IMG/VR virus record: IMGVR_UViG_3300021956_000094
Location: 1-20,778 of that record
From: a virus
Length of the DNA stretch: 20,778 bases
Reading direction: 5' to 3' (one strand)
How positions within the stretch are numbered: the stretch's first letter is position 1; each line of letters starts with the position of its first letter. The notes below the pieces were generated by a model that made no database searches, was not told where the DNA came from, and saw nothing but the letters and a program-made list of their open reading frames with translations. Made by a program: the position numbers and the translations under genes. Below are positions 13,512 to 19,944 of this stretch, piece by piece.

Positions 13512-14633
13512 ATGGAAAATCAAGTACAAGAAACTACTCAAGTTGCAGAGCAACCAGTAGCACCACAAACAGAACAACAAACTGCAGCACCTGCTTCTCA
13601 AGAGCAACAAATTGAAACCGCTCAAGTTGTACCTACTAAGGAAAACAAACTTGTATTTAAAGGAATTTCAACAGGTTATGAAACTAACCAAAAAGAAGAA
13701 CCTCAAGAGCAAAAGCAAGAACAAAGCCAAGAACAAACTCAAGAACAATCTGGCCAACAACAAGCTTCTGCTACTCAAGAAAATGAGAGCGTAATATATA
13801 GGGATGAATCAAGTGAGCCTCAACAAGTTGCAAAGCAAGAAGTTGACCCATTTGATTTATTAGGAGTAAAAGAAGATGATTATTTCAAGAAATTAGTAGA
13901 GGCTTATAAAAACGAATCATTAGATGAATTTTTAATTAAGACAAACATTGACTACGACGCAATCTCTGACCAAGAGATAATTAAAATGCAAATTGAAAGT
14001 CAATACCCTACTTTAGCTGAAGAAGAAAGAAATCTTTTACTTCAAAGAAAACTGAATAAAGAATACAATATAGGTTCGGAAGACGAATCAGAAGACAGGG
14101 TTGGAAAATTGTTATTGAAGGTAGAAGCCGACAAAATCCGAGAGGGATTAAAAAAGGAACAAGCTGAATATACACCATCTAAAAACCCTAATAGTGTAGA
14201 GGCAAGAATGCAAGCTCAACAAGAAGCTCAGTTGAAACAACTACAAGAGTTTCAAGGTTATGTGAAAGAACATCCTGCTACTAAACAACTTGAGACAAGT
14301 CGTTTACTGCAATACGGAGTTGGAGACACAAAACTAAACTATGAAGTTAACCAGGGGTTAAACCTTTCTGAATTAGCGGTAGACAGCAACAAATTCTTCC
14401 AAATGTTTTTAGGCCAAGATGGCAAAGTGGACATGAACAAGTTTTATAAAGTAGCAAACTATGCTGCAAGTATGGAAGGAGTTGAAAAAGCACTTATAGC
14501 TTATGGTCGTTCACTTGGAGAAAAAAGGCTTTATGATGAGTTAAAAAACACTAAGATTTCTGATAACGTAACATCTGCACCTTCAGGCTCAGGGTTTAAA
14601 ATTAAATCTATAGACAACAAGCCTTTCTTTTAA
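13512..14633 (+). CDS. Capsid scaffolding protein
   Basis: A 373-aa acidic protein between portal and major capsid genes, the standard scaffold position. The first 110 residues are low complexity, rich in Gln, Glu, Pro, Ala and Thr, and include four tandem QEQ(K/S/T) units at about residues 65-80. The middle is helical (DFLLxV-type DPFDLLGVKEDDYFKKLVEA, then LAEEERNLLLQRKL). The C-terminus has SAPSGSGFKIKSIDNKPFF, a short basic tail that in scaffolds commonly contacts the capsid protein. It would guide prohead assembly and then leave the head. No protease motif is seen in it. Its leader is G-free from 13481 to 13511. Confidence 0.7.
   Translation: MENQVQETTQVAEQPVAPQTEQQTAAPASQEQQIETAQVVPTKENKLVFKGISTGYETNQKEEPQEQKQEQSQEQTQEQSGQQQASATQENESVIYRDESSEPQQVAKQEVDPFDLLGVKEDDYFKKLVEAYKNESLDEFLIKTNIDYDAISDQEIIKMQIESQYPTLAEEERNLLLQRKLNKEYNIGSEDESEDRVGKLLLKVEADKIREGLKKEQAEYTPSKNPNSVEARMQAQQEAQLKQLQEFQGYVKEHPATKQLETSRLLQYGVGDTKLNYEVNQGLNLSELAVDSNKFFQMFLGQDGKVDMNKFYKVANYAASMEGVEKALIAYGRSLGEKRLYDELKNTKISDNVTSAPSGSGFKIKSIDNKPFF
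13704..13751 (+). repeat. Four 12-nt tandem repeats within scaffold gene
   Basis: Units are CAAGAGCAAAAG, CAAGAACAAAGC, CAAGAACAAACT and CAAGAACAATCT, in frame with the scaffold gene, each coding Gln-Glu-Gln plus Lys, Ser or Thr. Copy number could vary by slippage without breaking the frame. Confidence 0.7.
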
Positions 14634-14665
14634 ACAATAACTTAAACTTTTAAAACAAAAACAAA
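14634..14665 (+). promoter_or_regulatory. G-free leader of the major capsid gene
   Basis: The whole gap before ATG 14666 contains no G (G-free from 14622). It ends TTTTAAAACAAAAACAAA, without a Shine-Dalgarno site. A long unstructured A-rich leader suits the high translation expected for capsid protein. Confidence 0.4.
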
Positions 14666-16090
14666 ATGGCAAATTTTAGTAATGGTTCATTACCTTTTGG
14701 ATATGGTAACCAAGGTCCTACGGACAAACCATGGGTCTCACAAAGTAATAGTAACTTAATTGTTTCTACTTCTTTATTAGACCAAAGAGACATCTACAAA
14801 CAATTAGTTGACACTCAAGATGATGCTGAGTGGTTAGACTTTTTATGGATGGCTGGCAAAAAAGAAGCTACTTCTATGCCAATCTATTACAACATGTATA
14901 ATGACAAGTTGTATAACTTGATTGACTTAACAGGTGCTACAATTACTGGTAGCGGTACAACTGCAATTACAATTGTATTCCCTTCTGCTACAACTTCATT
15001 TAATTTTATCTTACTTAATGACTTAATTAAGTTCCCAGATACAAGTTATGCTGTACAAGGTGGTGTTGGTCGTGTAACTACTAAAAACACAAGTACAAAT
15101 ACAATCGTTGTAACTTCAGTAAATGCTGGTACTTTATCTGCAACTGCAGCTTCTAAATTATCTTGTTTTTCAAATGCTCAAGCTGAAGGTTCTGATGCTC
15201 CACAACAACGTCGTTGGTTAGTAAACAAATTACAAAACCAAACTCAAATTTTTAGAAACACTTTGAAAATTACTGACGTTCAAAATATGTCTAAAATTGA
15301 ATTAGAATTCAATGGTAAACCTTATATCTTACCATATGAAAACATTCAATCTTTACAAAAACATCGTGGTGACGTTTCATTAGCTTTATGGTTAGGACAA
15401 GCATCTACTGATACTTTCCAAGGATATCCATTTAGCCAATATGGACAAACTTATGCAACCCAAACTACTCGTGGTATGGATAGCTACATTACTACTTATG
15501 GTATTAATGGTCAAGTTGCTACTCCTAATACATTCACTTTAAGTGATTTATCACAAATGGAAGCTCAGTTAATTGCTGCTCGTTCTCCTTTTGAGTATAT
15601 GATTGCTGGTTCTAATGCAGCTGTTGCAACAATTTCTGACTTCTTGAAAAACTTACCAAGTTCTTCTGCAACTGCTCCTGCAGGTACAGGTGTTAACTCT
15701 GCTCGTATTGTTGTAGATGGTCGTGAAATTGATTTAGAAGCAGAAAAATTCCGTCATGGTGGATTTACTTTCAACTTAAAAGCGTTTAAAGTATTGTCTA
15801 ACCAAGATGTTATGAACTACTCTGGTTCTACTGTAACTAAATCTGCATACTTCATGCCAATGGGTAAAGTAAAAACTGTTGGTGGTGGAATGGCTGATTA
15901 CTTCCGTTATCGTTACCAACCACAACCTACTCCAGGTTTAGGTTCTTCTGAAACTGCAGAAATCATGACTGGTGCTCTTGCTCCAACTCCAACTAACCAA
16001 GAAATGAGTTTAACTACTACTTGGACTTCAAACATTGGATTGGAAGTATTTGCTCCTAATCGTTTCGCAAAATACCAAGTTAATGCATAG
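14666..16090 (+). CDS. Major capsid protein
   Basis: A 474-aa protein after the scaffold gene. The N-terminus (MANFSNGSLPFGYGNQ) leads to a helical arm with LLDQRDIYKQLVDTQDDAEW. A beta-rich segment at about residues 90-165, heavy in Thr, Ser, Val and Ile, may be an inserted or extended-loop domain. AEGSDAPQQRRW near residue 173 and NQTQIFRNTLKITD follow, a pattern I associate with capsid proteins of crAss-like and related phages. The end has GLEVFAPNRFAKYQV. It would form HK97-type capsomers. The gene uses more CGT, GCT and C-ending codons than its neighbours, and a strong terminator follows, both as expected for a highly expressed gene. The HK97 fold is inferred, not shown. Confidence 0.8.
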   Translation: MANFSNGSLPFGYGNQGPTDKPWVSQSNSNLIVSTSLLDQRDIYKQLVDTQDDAEWLDFLWMAGKKEATSMPIYYNMYNDKLYNLIDLTGATITGSGTTAITIVFPSATTSFNFILLNDLIKFPDTSYAVQGGVGRVTTKNTSTNTIVVTSVNAGTLSATAASKLSCFSNAQAEGSDAPQQRRWLVNKLQNQTQIFRNTLKITDVQNMSKIELEFNGKPYILPYENIQSLQKHRGDVSLALWLGQASTDTFQGYPFSQYGQTYATQTTRGMDSYITTYGINGQVATPNTFTLSDLSQMEAQLIAARSPFEYMIAGSNAAVATISDFLKNLPSSSATAPAGTGVNSARIVVDGREIDLEAEKFRHGGFTFNLKAFKVLSNQDVMNYSGSTVTKSAYFMPMGKVKTVGGGMADYFRYRYQPQPTPGLGSSETAEIMTGALAPTPTNQEMSLTTTWTSNIGLEVFAPNRFAKYQVNA

Positions 16091-16105
16091 TTAACTTAAT
16101 ATAAA

Positions 16106-16140
16106 GGGGGTACGAAAGTGCCCCCAATATATTTTTAAAA
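16106..16140 (+). terminator. Intrinsic terminator after the major capsid gene
   Basis: GGGGGTAC-GAAA-GTGCCCCC at 16106-16125 is an 8-bp GC-rich stem with one G-T pair, closed by a stable GAAA tetraloop. An A/T-rich tail with TTTTT follows. It lies 15 bases after the capsid stop. It may reduce, rather than fully block, transcription of the 16168 gene, and it should protect the capsid mRNA 3' end. Confidence 0.75.
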
Positions 16141-16167
16141 TTTCTTCACAAACAAAACTACACAAAT

Positions 16168-17043
16168 ATGGCACTTAAAAAAATTGGCATGTATAATAAT
16201 ATCCCTGAGGATATAATGCCAAAGTTACCTAAAAGAGGTACAGTAATTACTTATAGATTTTTAAATTTTAGTTATGATCCATTTGGAGAAGATACAAGTC
16301 CAATATTTCAAGCTAAATTAATGTTACCTTGTTTTTCAAGATTTTTTAATGAAAAAGCAGGAGAATGGGTTGAGATTGGTTTAATAGGAGGAGTTGACTC
16401 TTATGGCAACCCTCTTCACGATAAAATTAGAAGAGTTTGGTTAGAGCCAGGTTCTACTAATGGTTTTTTAAATTTAACTATTGGCAATTCACAAGATGAT
16501 GAATTATTTCAATATTTAGAACTTTGTTCATTTAATAAATCTAATAAATTTAGAGATGAACATGTAGGTGCTATTTTAGAAAGAGTTGATTTTGAAGCAG
16601 AAGCTAAAGAAGCTCGTAATGAATTGAAATCTAAAATGGATGCTATTAAAAAAGCAGCTTTAATTACAAAAGAAGATTTACCTAAAGTTGCTTCATTATT
16701 AGGATATGATTACGAATTAGGCGAAGAGCAAGTTCGTTTTGAAATTGAAAGTTTTGCCCATGAATTCCCAGAAGATTTTATGGAAAGAATGGAAGATAAA
16801 TTGTTTGACATTAAAGCAACAATATCTTTAGCAATTGATGAAGACATTGTTTACATTGATGTTGAAGAAAGAAAACTTAAATGGTCTGATTCTAAAGGAG
16901 ACATTATGCGATTAGTTGATATGGAAATCAACGAAGTTATTGAAGCATATGCTACTTGGGCTTCTAAAGAAAAATCAGGTAAAGATGTCCATACAGAACT
17001 TTTAAGTATGTTGTCAAAACATAAATTAAAATTAAAAAAATAA
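16168..17043 (+). CDS. Conserved unknown protein downstream of the capsid gene
   Basis: A 291-aa protein. The N-terminal 130 residues look like a beta-rich domain (GTVITYRFLNFSYDPFG, PIFQAKLMLPCFSRFF, then EIGLIGGVDSYG). The C-terminal half is charged and helical (EAEAKEARNELKSKMDAIKK and ERMEDKLFDIKATISLAI) with a Lys-rich end. It has no signal peptide, membrane segment or recognisable catalytic motif. It sits between the capsid terminator and a second terminator, so it has a partly separate expression unit, with a G-free leader from 16121 to 16167. Its position suggests a head-associated or cargo protein. I cannot name the family. Confidence 0.5.
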   Translation: MALKKIGMYNNIPEDIMPKLPKRGTVITYRFLNFSYDPFGEDTSPIFQAKLMLPCFSRFFNEKAGEWVEIGLIGGVDSYGNPLHDKIRRVWLEPGSTNGFLNLTIGNSQDDELFQYLELCSFNKSNKFRDEHVGAILERVDFEAEAKEARNELKSKMDAIKKAALITKEDLPKVASLLGYDYELGEEQVRFEIESFAHEFPEDFMERMEDKLFDIKATISLAIDEDIVYIDVEERKLKWSDSKGDIMRLVDMEINEVIEAYATWASKEKSGKDVHTELLSMLSKHKLKLKK

Positions 17044-17061
17044 CTTAAGATTGTGTTTGTG

Positions 17062-17109
17062 TTGAAATCTTGAACGGGGGAGTTTCTACTTCCCTTTCAA
17101 GTATTTCAA
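17062..17109 (+). other. Long imperfect RNA hairpin before the terminator
   Basis: TTGAAAT and CTTGAA at 17062-17074 pair with TTCAAG and ATTTCAA at 17096-17109, with one bulged T at 17102. The inner GGGGAG at 17077-17082 pairs with CTTCCC at 17089-17094 around a 6-base TTTCTA loop. About 20 base pairs form in total. It may be a first terminator, an mRNA-stabilising structure or part of a small RNA that ends at the terminator just downstream. Confidence 0.55.
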
Positions 17110-17119
17110 TTAAAATTAT

Positions 17120-17150
17120 CCCTATGTACTAACGTATATAGGGTTTTTTT
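17120..17150 (+). terminator. Intrinsic terminator before the lysis cassette
   Basis: CCCTATGTAC-TAAC-GTATATAGGG forms a 10-bp stem with one G-T pair, and seven T residues follow at 17144-17150. This is a canonical Rho-independent terminator on the plus strand. It ends two bases before GAGCGTATTATA copy 3. Confidence 0.85.
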
Positions 17151-17152
17151 AT

Positions 17153-17164
17153 GAGCGTATTATA
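17153..17164 (+). promoter_or_regulatory. GAGCGTATTATA element, copy 3 (before lysis cassette)
   Basis: The exact 12-mer lies directly after the terminator poly-T. The ATG at 17151 overlaps it (only A and T lie before it), so that ATG is unlikely to be the true start. The likely endolysin ATG at 17169 begins 4 bases after the element, which would make the mRNA leader extremely short if the element is a promoter. Confidence 0.65.
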
Positions 17165-17168
17165 CTAT

Positions 17169-17762
17169 ATGTTTGAAAAATTAAAAGGCATTGTTCCTCA
17201 GCCACTTTTAGACCAAATGCCAGCTAATGGCATTGACACGCCACTTAGAGCAGCTCACTTTTTAGCACAAGTTGCTCACGAATCAGGTACATTTAAATTC
17301 AAATCAGAAAACTTAAACTATAGTAAAGAATCTTTAGTTAAGGTTTTTCCTAAATATTTTACAGCTGCATCAGCAGAAGCTTACCATAGACAACCAGAAA
17401 AAATAGCTAATAGGGTTTATGCAAACCGTATGGGCAATGGTGATGAAAAAAGTGGTGACGGTTGGAAGTTTAAAGGCCGTGGTTATATTCAATTAACAGG
17501 CAAAGACAATTACAAACAATTTTCTCAAGACATAAAAGATAACAAAGTGTACGACAACCCAGATATAGTTGCCGATGATGAATATGCAGGACTAAGTGCT
17601 ATATGGTTCTGGAATAAAAATGGCCTAAATAAAATAGCAGATACAGACAATTTAAGAGACGATAAAACATTAATCAAGATTACATCAAGGGTTAATGGTG
17701 GAACTCACGGACTTGCTGATAGATTAGAAAGATTTAATAACTACAAAAAGATTTTATTATAA
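17169..17762 (+). CDS. Endolysin, glycoside hydrolase family 19 (chitinase-like)
   Basis: A 197-aa protein from ATG 17169; an in-frame ATG at 17151 would add six residues encoded by the putative promoter element. Key motifs, numbered from 17169, are AAHFLAQVAHESG at 28-40, with Glu38 the likely general acid, SENLNYS at 46-52, FKGRGYIQLTGKDNY at 101-115 and SRVNGGTHGLADR at 173-185. This pattern is the GH19 fold of many phage endolysins that cleave peptidoglycan glycan strands. There is no signal peptide, so release needs a holin. It heads the lysis cassette and overlaps the holin-like gene by one base (TAATG). Identification as GH19 is firm; peptidoglycan as substrate is inferred from phage context. 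Confidence 0.88.
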   Translation: MFEKLKGIVPQPLLDQMPANGIDTPLRAAHFLAQVAHESGTFKFKSENLNYSKESLVKVFPKYFTAASAEAYHRQPEKIANRVYANRMGNGDEKSGDGWKFKGRGYIQLTGKDNYKQFSQDIKDNKVYDNPDIVADDEYAGLSAIWFWNKNGLNKIADTDNLRDDKTLIKITSRVNGGTHGLADRLERFNNYKKILL

Positions 17763-17944
17763 TGGATGTAACTACTTCTCATTCTTCAGCAAACCATTAT
17801 TGGTTGTTAGCAAGTTTATTTTTAAATATAGTTGCTAATTTAGACAAAACAAATATTACCTTTGTATTAGGTGTTATTGTTTCAATACTTGCGATAATTA
17901 ACTATGTTATTCAAATCAAAAAGAATCTTAAACGTAAAAAATAA
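17762..17944 (+). CDS. Small holin-like membrane protein
   Basis: A 60-aa protein with hydrophobic segments at about residues 13-27 (YWLLASLFLNIVANL) and 32-52 (ITFVLGVIVSILAIINYVIQI), then a strongly basic tail (KKNLKRKK). Short length, one or two membrane helices, a positive C-terminus and overlap with the endolysin gene all fit a phage holin, which would permeabilise the inner membrane at a set time. Holins lack conserved sequence, so the call depends on context. The next gene starts 3 nt downstream. Confidence 0.6.
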   Translation: MDVTTSHSSANHYWLLASLFLNIVANLDKTNITFVLGVIVSILAIINYVIQIKKNLKRKK

Positions 17945-17947
17945 ATT

Positions 17948-18484
17948 ATGGGTACGAAAGCTATTGGTATATTCTTATTGGGCGTTATTATTAGCGTGCT
18001 TTATTCCTGTAGCCCTGTTAAGAGAGTGCTTAGCAATCCCAAATATTATGCCCAAGTTAAGAGGCAAGTTATCCTTAATGGAGAATGCGTTAATGATACA
18101 ATTACGGAAGAAATACTTAAAGATACAATAATCTATAAAGATACAGTTATCCACGATAGCTTTAAGGTCAATATGCCTATGGAGTGTCATTTAGATACCA
18201 TAGTAAATGATTTTAGCGTGTATTTAGAGAATGGCAATCTTTGGGTTAAATGGTTAGGTAAAATGCCTACAAGGACCATTAATAAACAAACAACCCACGT
18301 TGTGGTTGATAAGGCTAAAGAAGCTATATTGTTAGATTCTTGTGCAAATCAAGCAAGAAAGATATATGAGCTTGATAATCAAATAAGTAGAAAAAATTCT
18401 ATTATATCAAAATTATTTATTGGGTTAGCAGTAATATTACTTATTATGTTAAGAAAACCCATAATGAAACTCACTTCTTTTTAA
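17948..18484 (+). CDS. Putative unimolecular spanin (lipoprotein with C-terminal membrane helix)
   Basis: A 178-aa protein. Residues 1-20 are a signal peptide ending in the lipobox LYSC, so Cys21 should be lipidated. The ectodomain is charged, with several Cys and repeated DT-rich beta-like strands (IYKDTVIHDSFK). A hydrophobic segment at about 156-168 (LFIGLAVILLIML), flanked by Lys155 and Arg169-Lys170, should anchor the C-terminus in the inner membrane. An outer-membrane lipid at one end and an inner-membrane helix at the other is the u-spanin layout known from phage T1 gp11, which disrupts the outer membrane after endolysin action. Its position directly after endolysin and holin supports this. 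The membrane helix is short (13-19 residues). Confidence 0.6.
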   Translation: MGTKAIGIFLLGVIISVLYSCSPVKRVLSNPKYYAQVKRQVILNGECVNDTITEEILKDTIIYKDTVIHDSFKVNMPMECHLDTIVNDFSVYLENGNLWVKWLGKMPTRTINKQTTHVVVDKAKEAILLDSCANQARKIYELDNQISRKNSIISKLFIGLAVILLIMLRKPIMKLTSF

Positions 18485-18490
18485 GCTATT

Positions 18491-18502
18491 GAGCGTATTA
18501 TA
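18491..18502 (+). promoter_or_regulatory. GAGCGTATTATA element, copy 4 (before connector genes)
   Basis: The exact 12-mer begins 6 bases after the spanin TAA stop and ends 17 bases before ATG 18520. The spacing resembles that of copy 1. It separates the lysis cassette from the head-tail connector genes. Confidence 0.6.
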
Positions 18503-18519
18503 TAGAATAATCAAGCTCA

Positions 18520-19266
18520 ATGACTACAATATTTGACGTATATAATTTCATTAATTTTGTTTGTGATAAAAACAGAAGAGGGTTTTTAAGCCCTGAAGAG
18601 GTGTCGCAAGCATTAGATGCTGGTCAAAATGATTTATTCCATTACTATTGGGGTTTACCATCTACTGCCCAGGCATTAAAAGGTGGGGCTCCTACTCCTG
18701 ACTATGGTTCAAGTCAATTAACATTAGACGCTTTAAGACCATTTAGGAAAAAACAAGATATTCCTCTTTCAAGTTTAACATCAACAAGCTATTTAGATAT
18801 AGCAACAGTTGTACCTGATTATGCTTATTATTTAGGTTTGTATAATATTGGTGGTACTGCTGGACCTGGTGGAATAGGTATATTTGAAATAGAGCAATAT
18901 TTAAATACAGAGTTAGTAGATGCTTTAAATTCAGCATTATATCCAGTAAGTGATTACACCCCTATATTTGTATTTGAAAATTCAGGAATACAAATATATC
19001 CTGTTACATATATAACTAATGCTACTGGTTATAGTTTAAGATTCCAATACATATCTAAACCTACAACTCCTGTAATTGGTTATAGTGTTGTTGGTAATAC
19101 AATTGTACCAGCAGCTACAACTCCTTCAGGTACACCAAATAATGAAATAGAATTTGGTAAAGAATATTGGATGGAAGTAGTATCAAGAGCACTATCTTAT
19201 ATTGGAGTTAACTTAAGTGCTGCAGAAGTAAGTAATTTAGCTGCACAAGAATATACATCATCATAA
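18520..19266 (+). CDS. Probable head-tail connector / ring protein 1
   Basis: A 248-aa protein. The N-terminus DVYNFINFVCDKNRRGFLSPEEVSQALD and LRPFRKKQDIPLS recalls ring or connector proteins of crAss-like phages, which begin with a helical domain followed by beta strands. The rest is Gly/Thr/Tyr-rich and beta-like, and the C-terminus has a helix (IEFGKEYWMEVVSRALSYIG). No signal peptide or membrane segment is present. It is the first gene after GAGCGTATTATA copy 4 and precedes two more proteins of comparable type. These rings stack below the portal and bind the tail. The assignment rests on position and pattern. Confidence 0.5.
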   Translation: MTTIFDVYNFINFVCDKNRRGFLSPEEVSQALDAGQNDLFHYYWGLPSTAQALKGGAPTPDYGSSQLTLDALRPFRKKQDIPLSSLTSTSYLDIATVVPDYAYYLGLYNIGGTAGPGGIGIFEIEQYLNTELVDALNSALYPVSDYTPIFVFENSGIQIYPVTYITNATGYSLRFQYISKPTTPVIGYSVVGNTIVPAATTPSGTPNNEIEFGKEYWMEVVSRALSYIGVNLSAAEVSNLAAQEYTSS

Positions 19267-19275
19267 AATTAAAAT

Positions 19276-19938
19276 ATGTCTACTACTAAAGGTCAAATGA
19301 TAGAGCGTATTCGTAGAATCCTTTCTGGGGGTTTTCCAAGTACGCGTGATAGAATAAGAGATGCTGAAATTGAAAAGCATATGGAGTCTGCAATGAACAG
19401 ATTGCTTAAAGCAGAAATGTTCAATGTTACTTATAATATGGATGGAGACTCAATACCTCAAGGGGTAATGATTGCAACATATACTAATTTGCCAGCATCG
19501 GGTATAGTAAACGATCCATCATATACGGTTAAAATACCTGTAACCCCTCAGTATCTTCCTGATGGAATGGGTGTATTTAAAGTTATTGTAAAAAACTCAT
19601 TGCCTTCTGCTGAACTTATACCAATACCTCCAGGACAATATGGAATACTTAATGGTTCAGGAGAATCATCATCTTTAATATCTCAAAGAATTGGTTATAC
19701 TTGGGAAGGTCCTAATGTAAGAGTATGGCAAACTGCCACACTAACTACATTGGCTCAATTATTTGAAATGCAATTATGTGTGGTTAGTTTAAATTCATTA
19801 TCATCAACCAGCGTATTGCCATTAACTCCTGATTTAGAAGAAGCGGTTATTGATGCAGTTGTTAAAGCTTATGTAAATGAAGTAAGAACAATCAGAGATG
19901 AGAGCTTCCAAGGGTCACCTGAAAACTTTATAAAATAA
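19276..19938 (+). CDS. Probable head-tail connector / ring protein 2
   Basis: A 220-aa protein. It begins KGQMIERIRRILSGGFPSTR, followed by a helix with EIEKHMESAMNRLLKAE, a start typical of connector-like proteins that insert a helical domain against the portal. The middle is beta-rich with a PVTPQYLPDGMG loop and IPIPPGQYGIL. The C-terminus is helical (DLEEAVIDAVVKAYVNEV). It starts 9 nt after the upstream stop, and the next gene starts 6 nt downstream, so all three connectors are probably co-transcribed. The ring role is inferred from order, not from a motif. Confidence 0.45.
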   Translation: MSTTKGQMIERIRRILSGGFPSTRDRIRDAEIEKHMESAMNRLLKAEMFNVTYNMDGDSIPQGVMIATYTNLPASGIVNDPSYTVKIPVTPQYLPDGMGVFKVIVKNSLPSAELIPIPPGQYGILNGSGESSSLISQRIGYTWEGPNVRVWQTATLTTLAQLFEMQLCVVSLNSLSSTSVLPLTPDLEEAVIDAVVKAYVNEVRTIRDESFQGSPENFIK

Positions 19939-19944
19939 TATTAA

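Noticed and set aside
13704-13751. Short tandem repeats considered as a possible CRISPR or replication iteron array
   Set aside because: Units are 12 nt, in frame, without spacers and code for a low-complexity scaffold segment.
13612-13794. 60-aa Lys/Leu/Asn-rich plus-strand ORF inside the scaffold gene
   Set aside because: It is the frame shadow of the Gln/Glu-rich repeat region.
17904-18131. 75-aa plus-strand ORF with a hydrophobic LLLAC stretch that looks like a lipobox, overlapping holin and spanin genes
   Set aside because: It would be an Rz1-like candidate, but it is a frame shadow of the spanin signal peptide, starts within the holin gene, and the spanin itself already has a good lipobox and a C-terminal anchor.
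19303-19311. GAGCGTATT within the ring protein 2 gene
   Set aside because: Only the first nine bases match the 12-mer, and it sits early in a coding sequence without a nearby module start.
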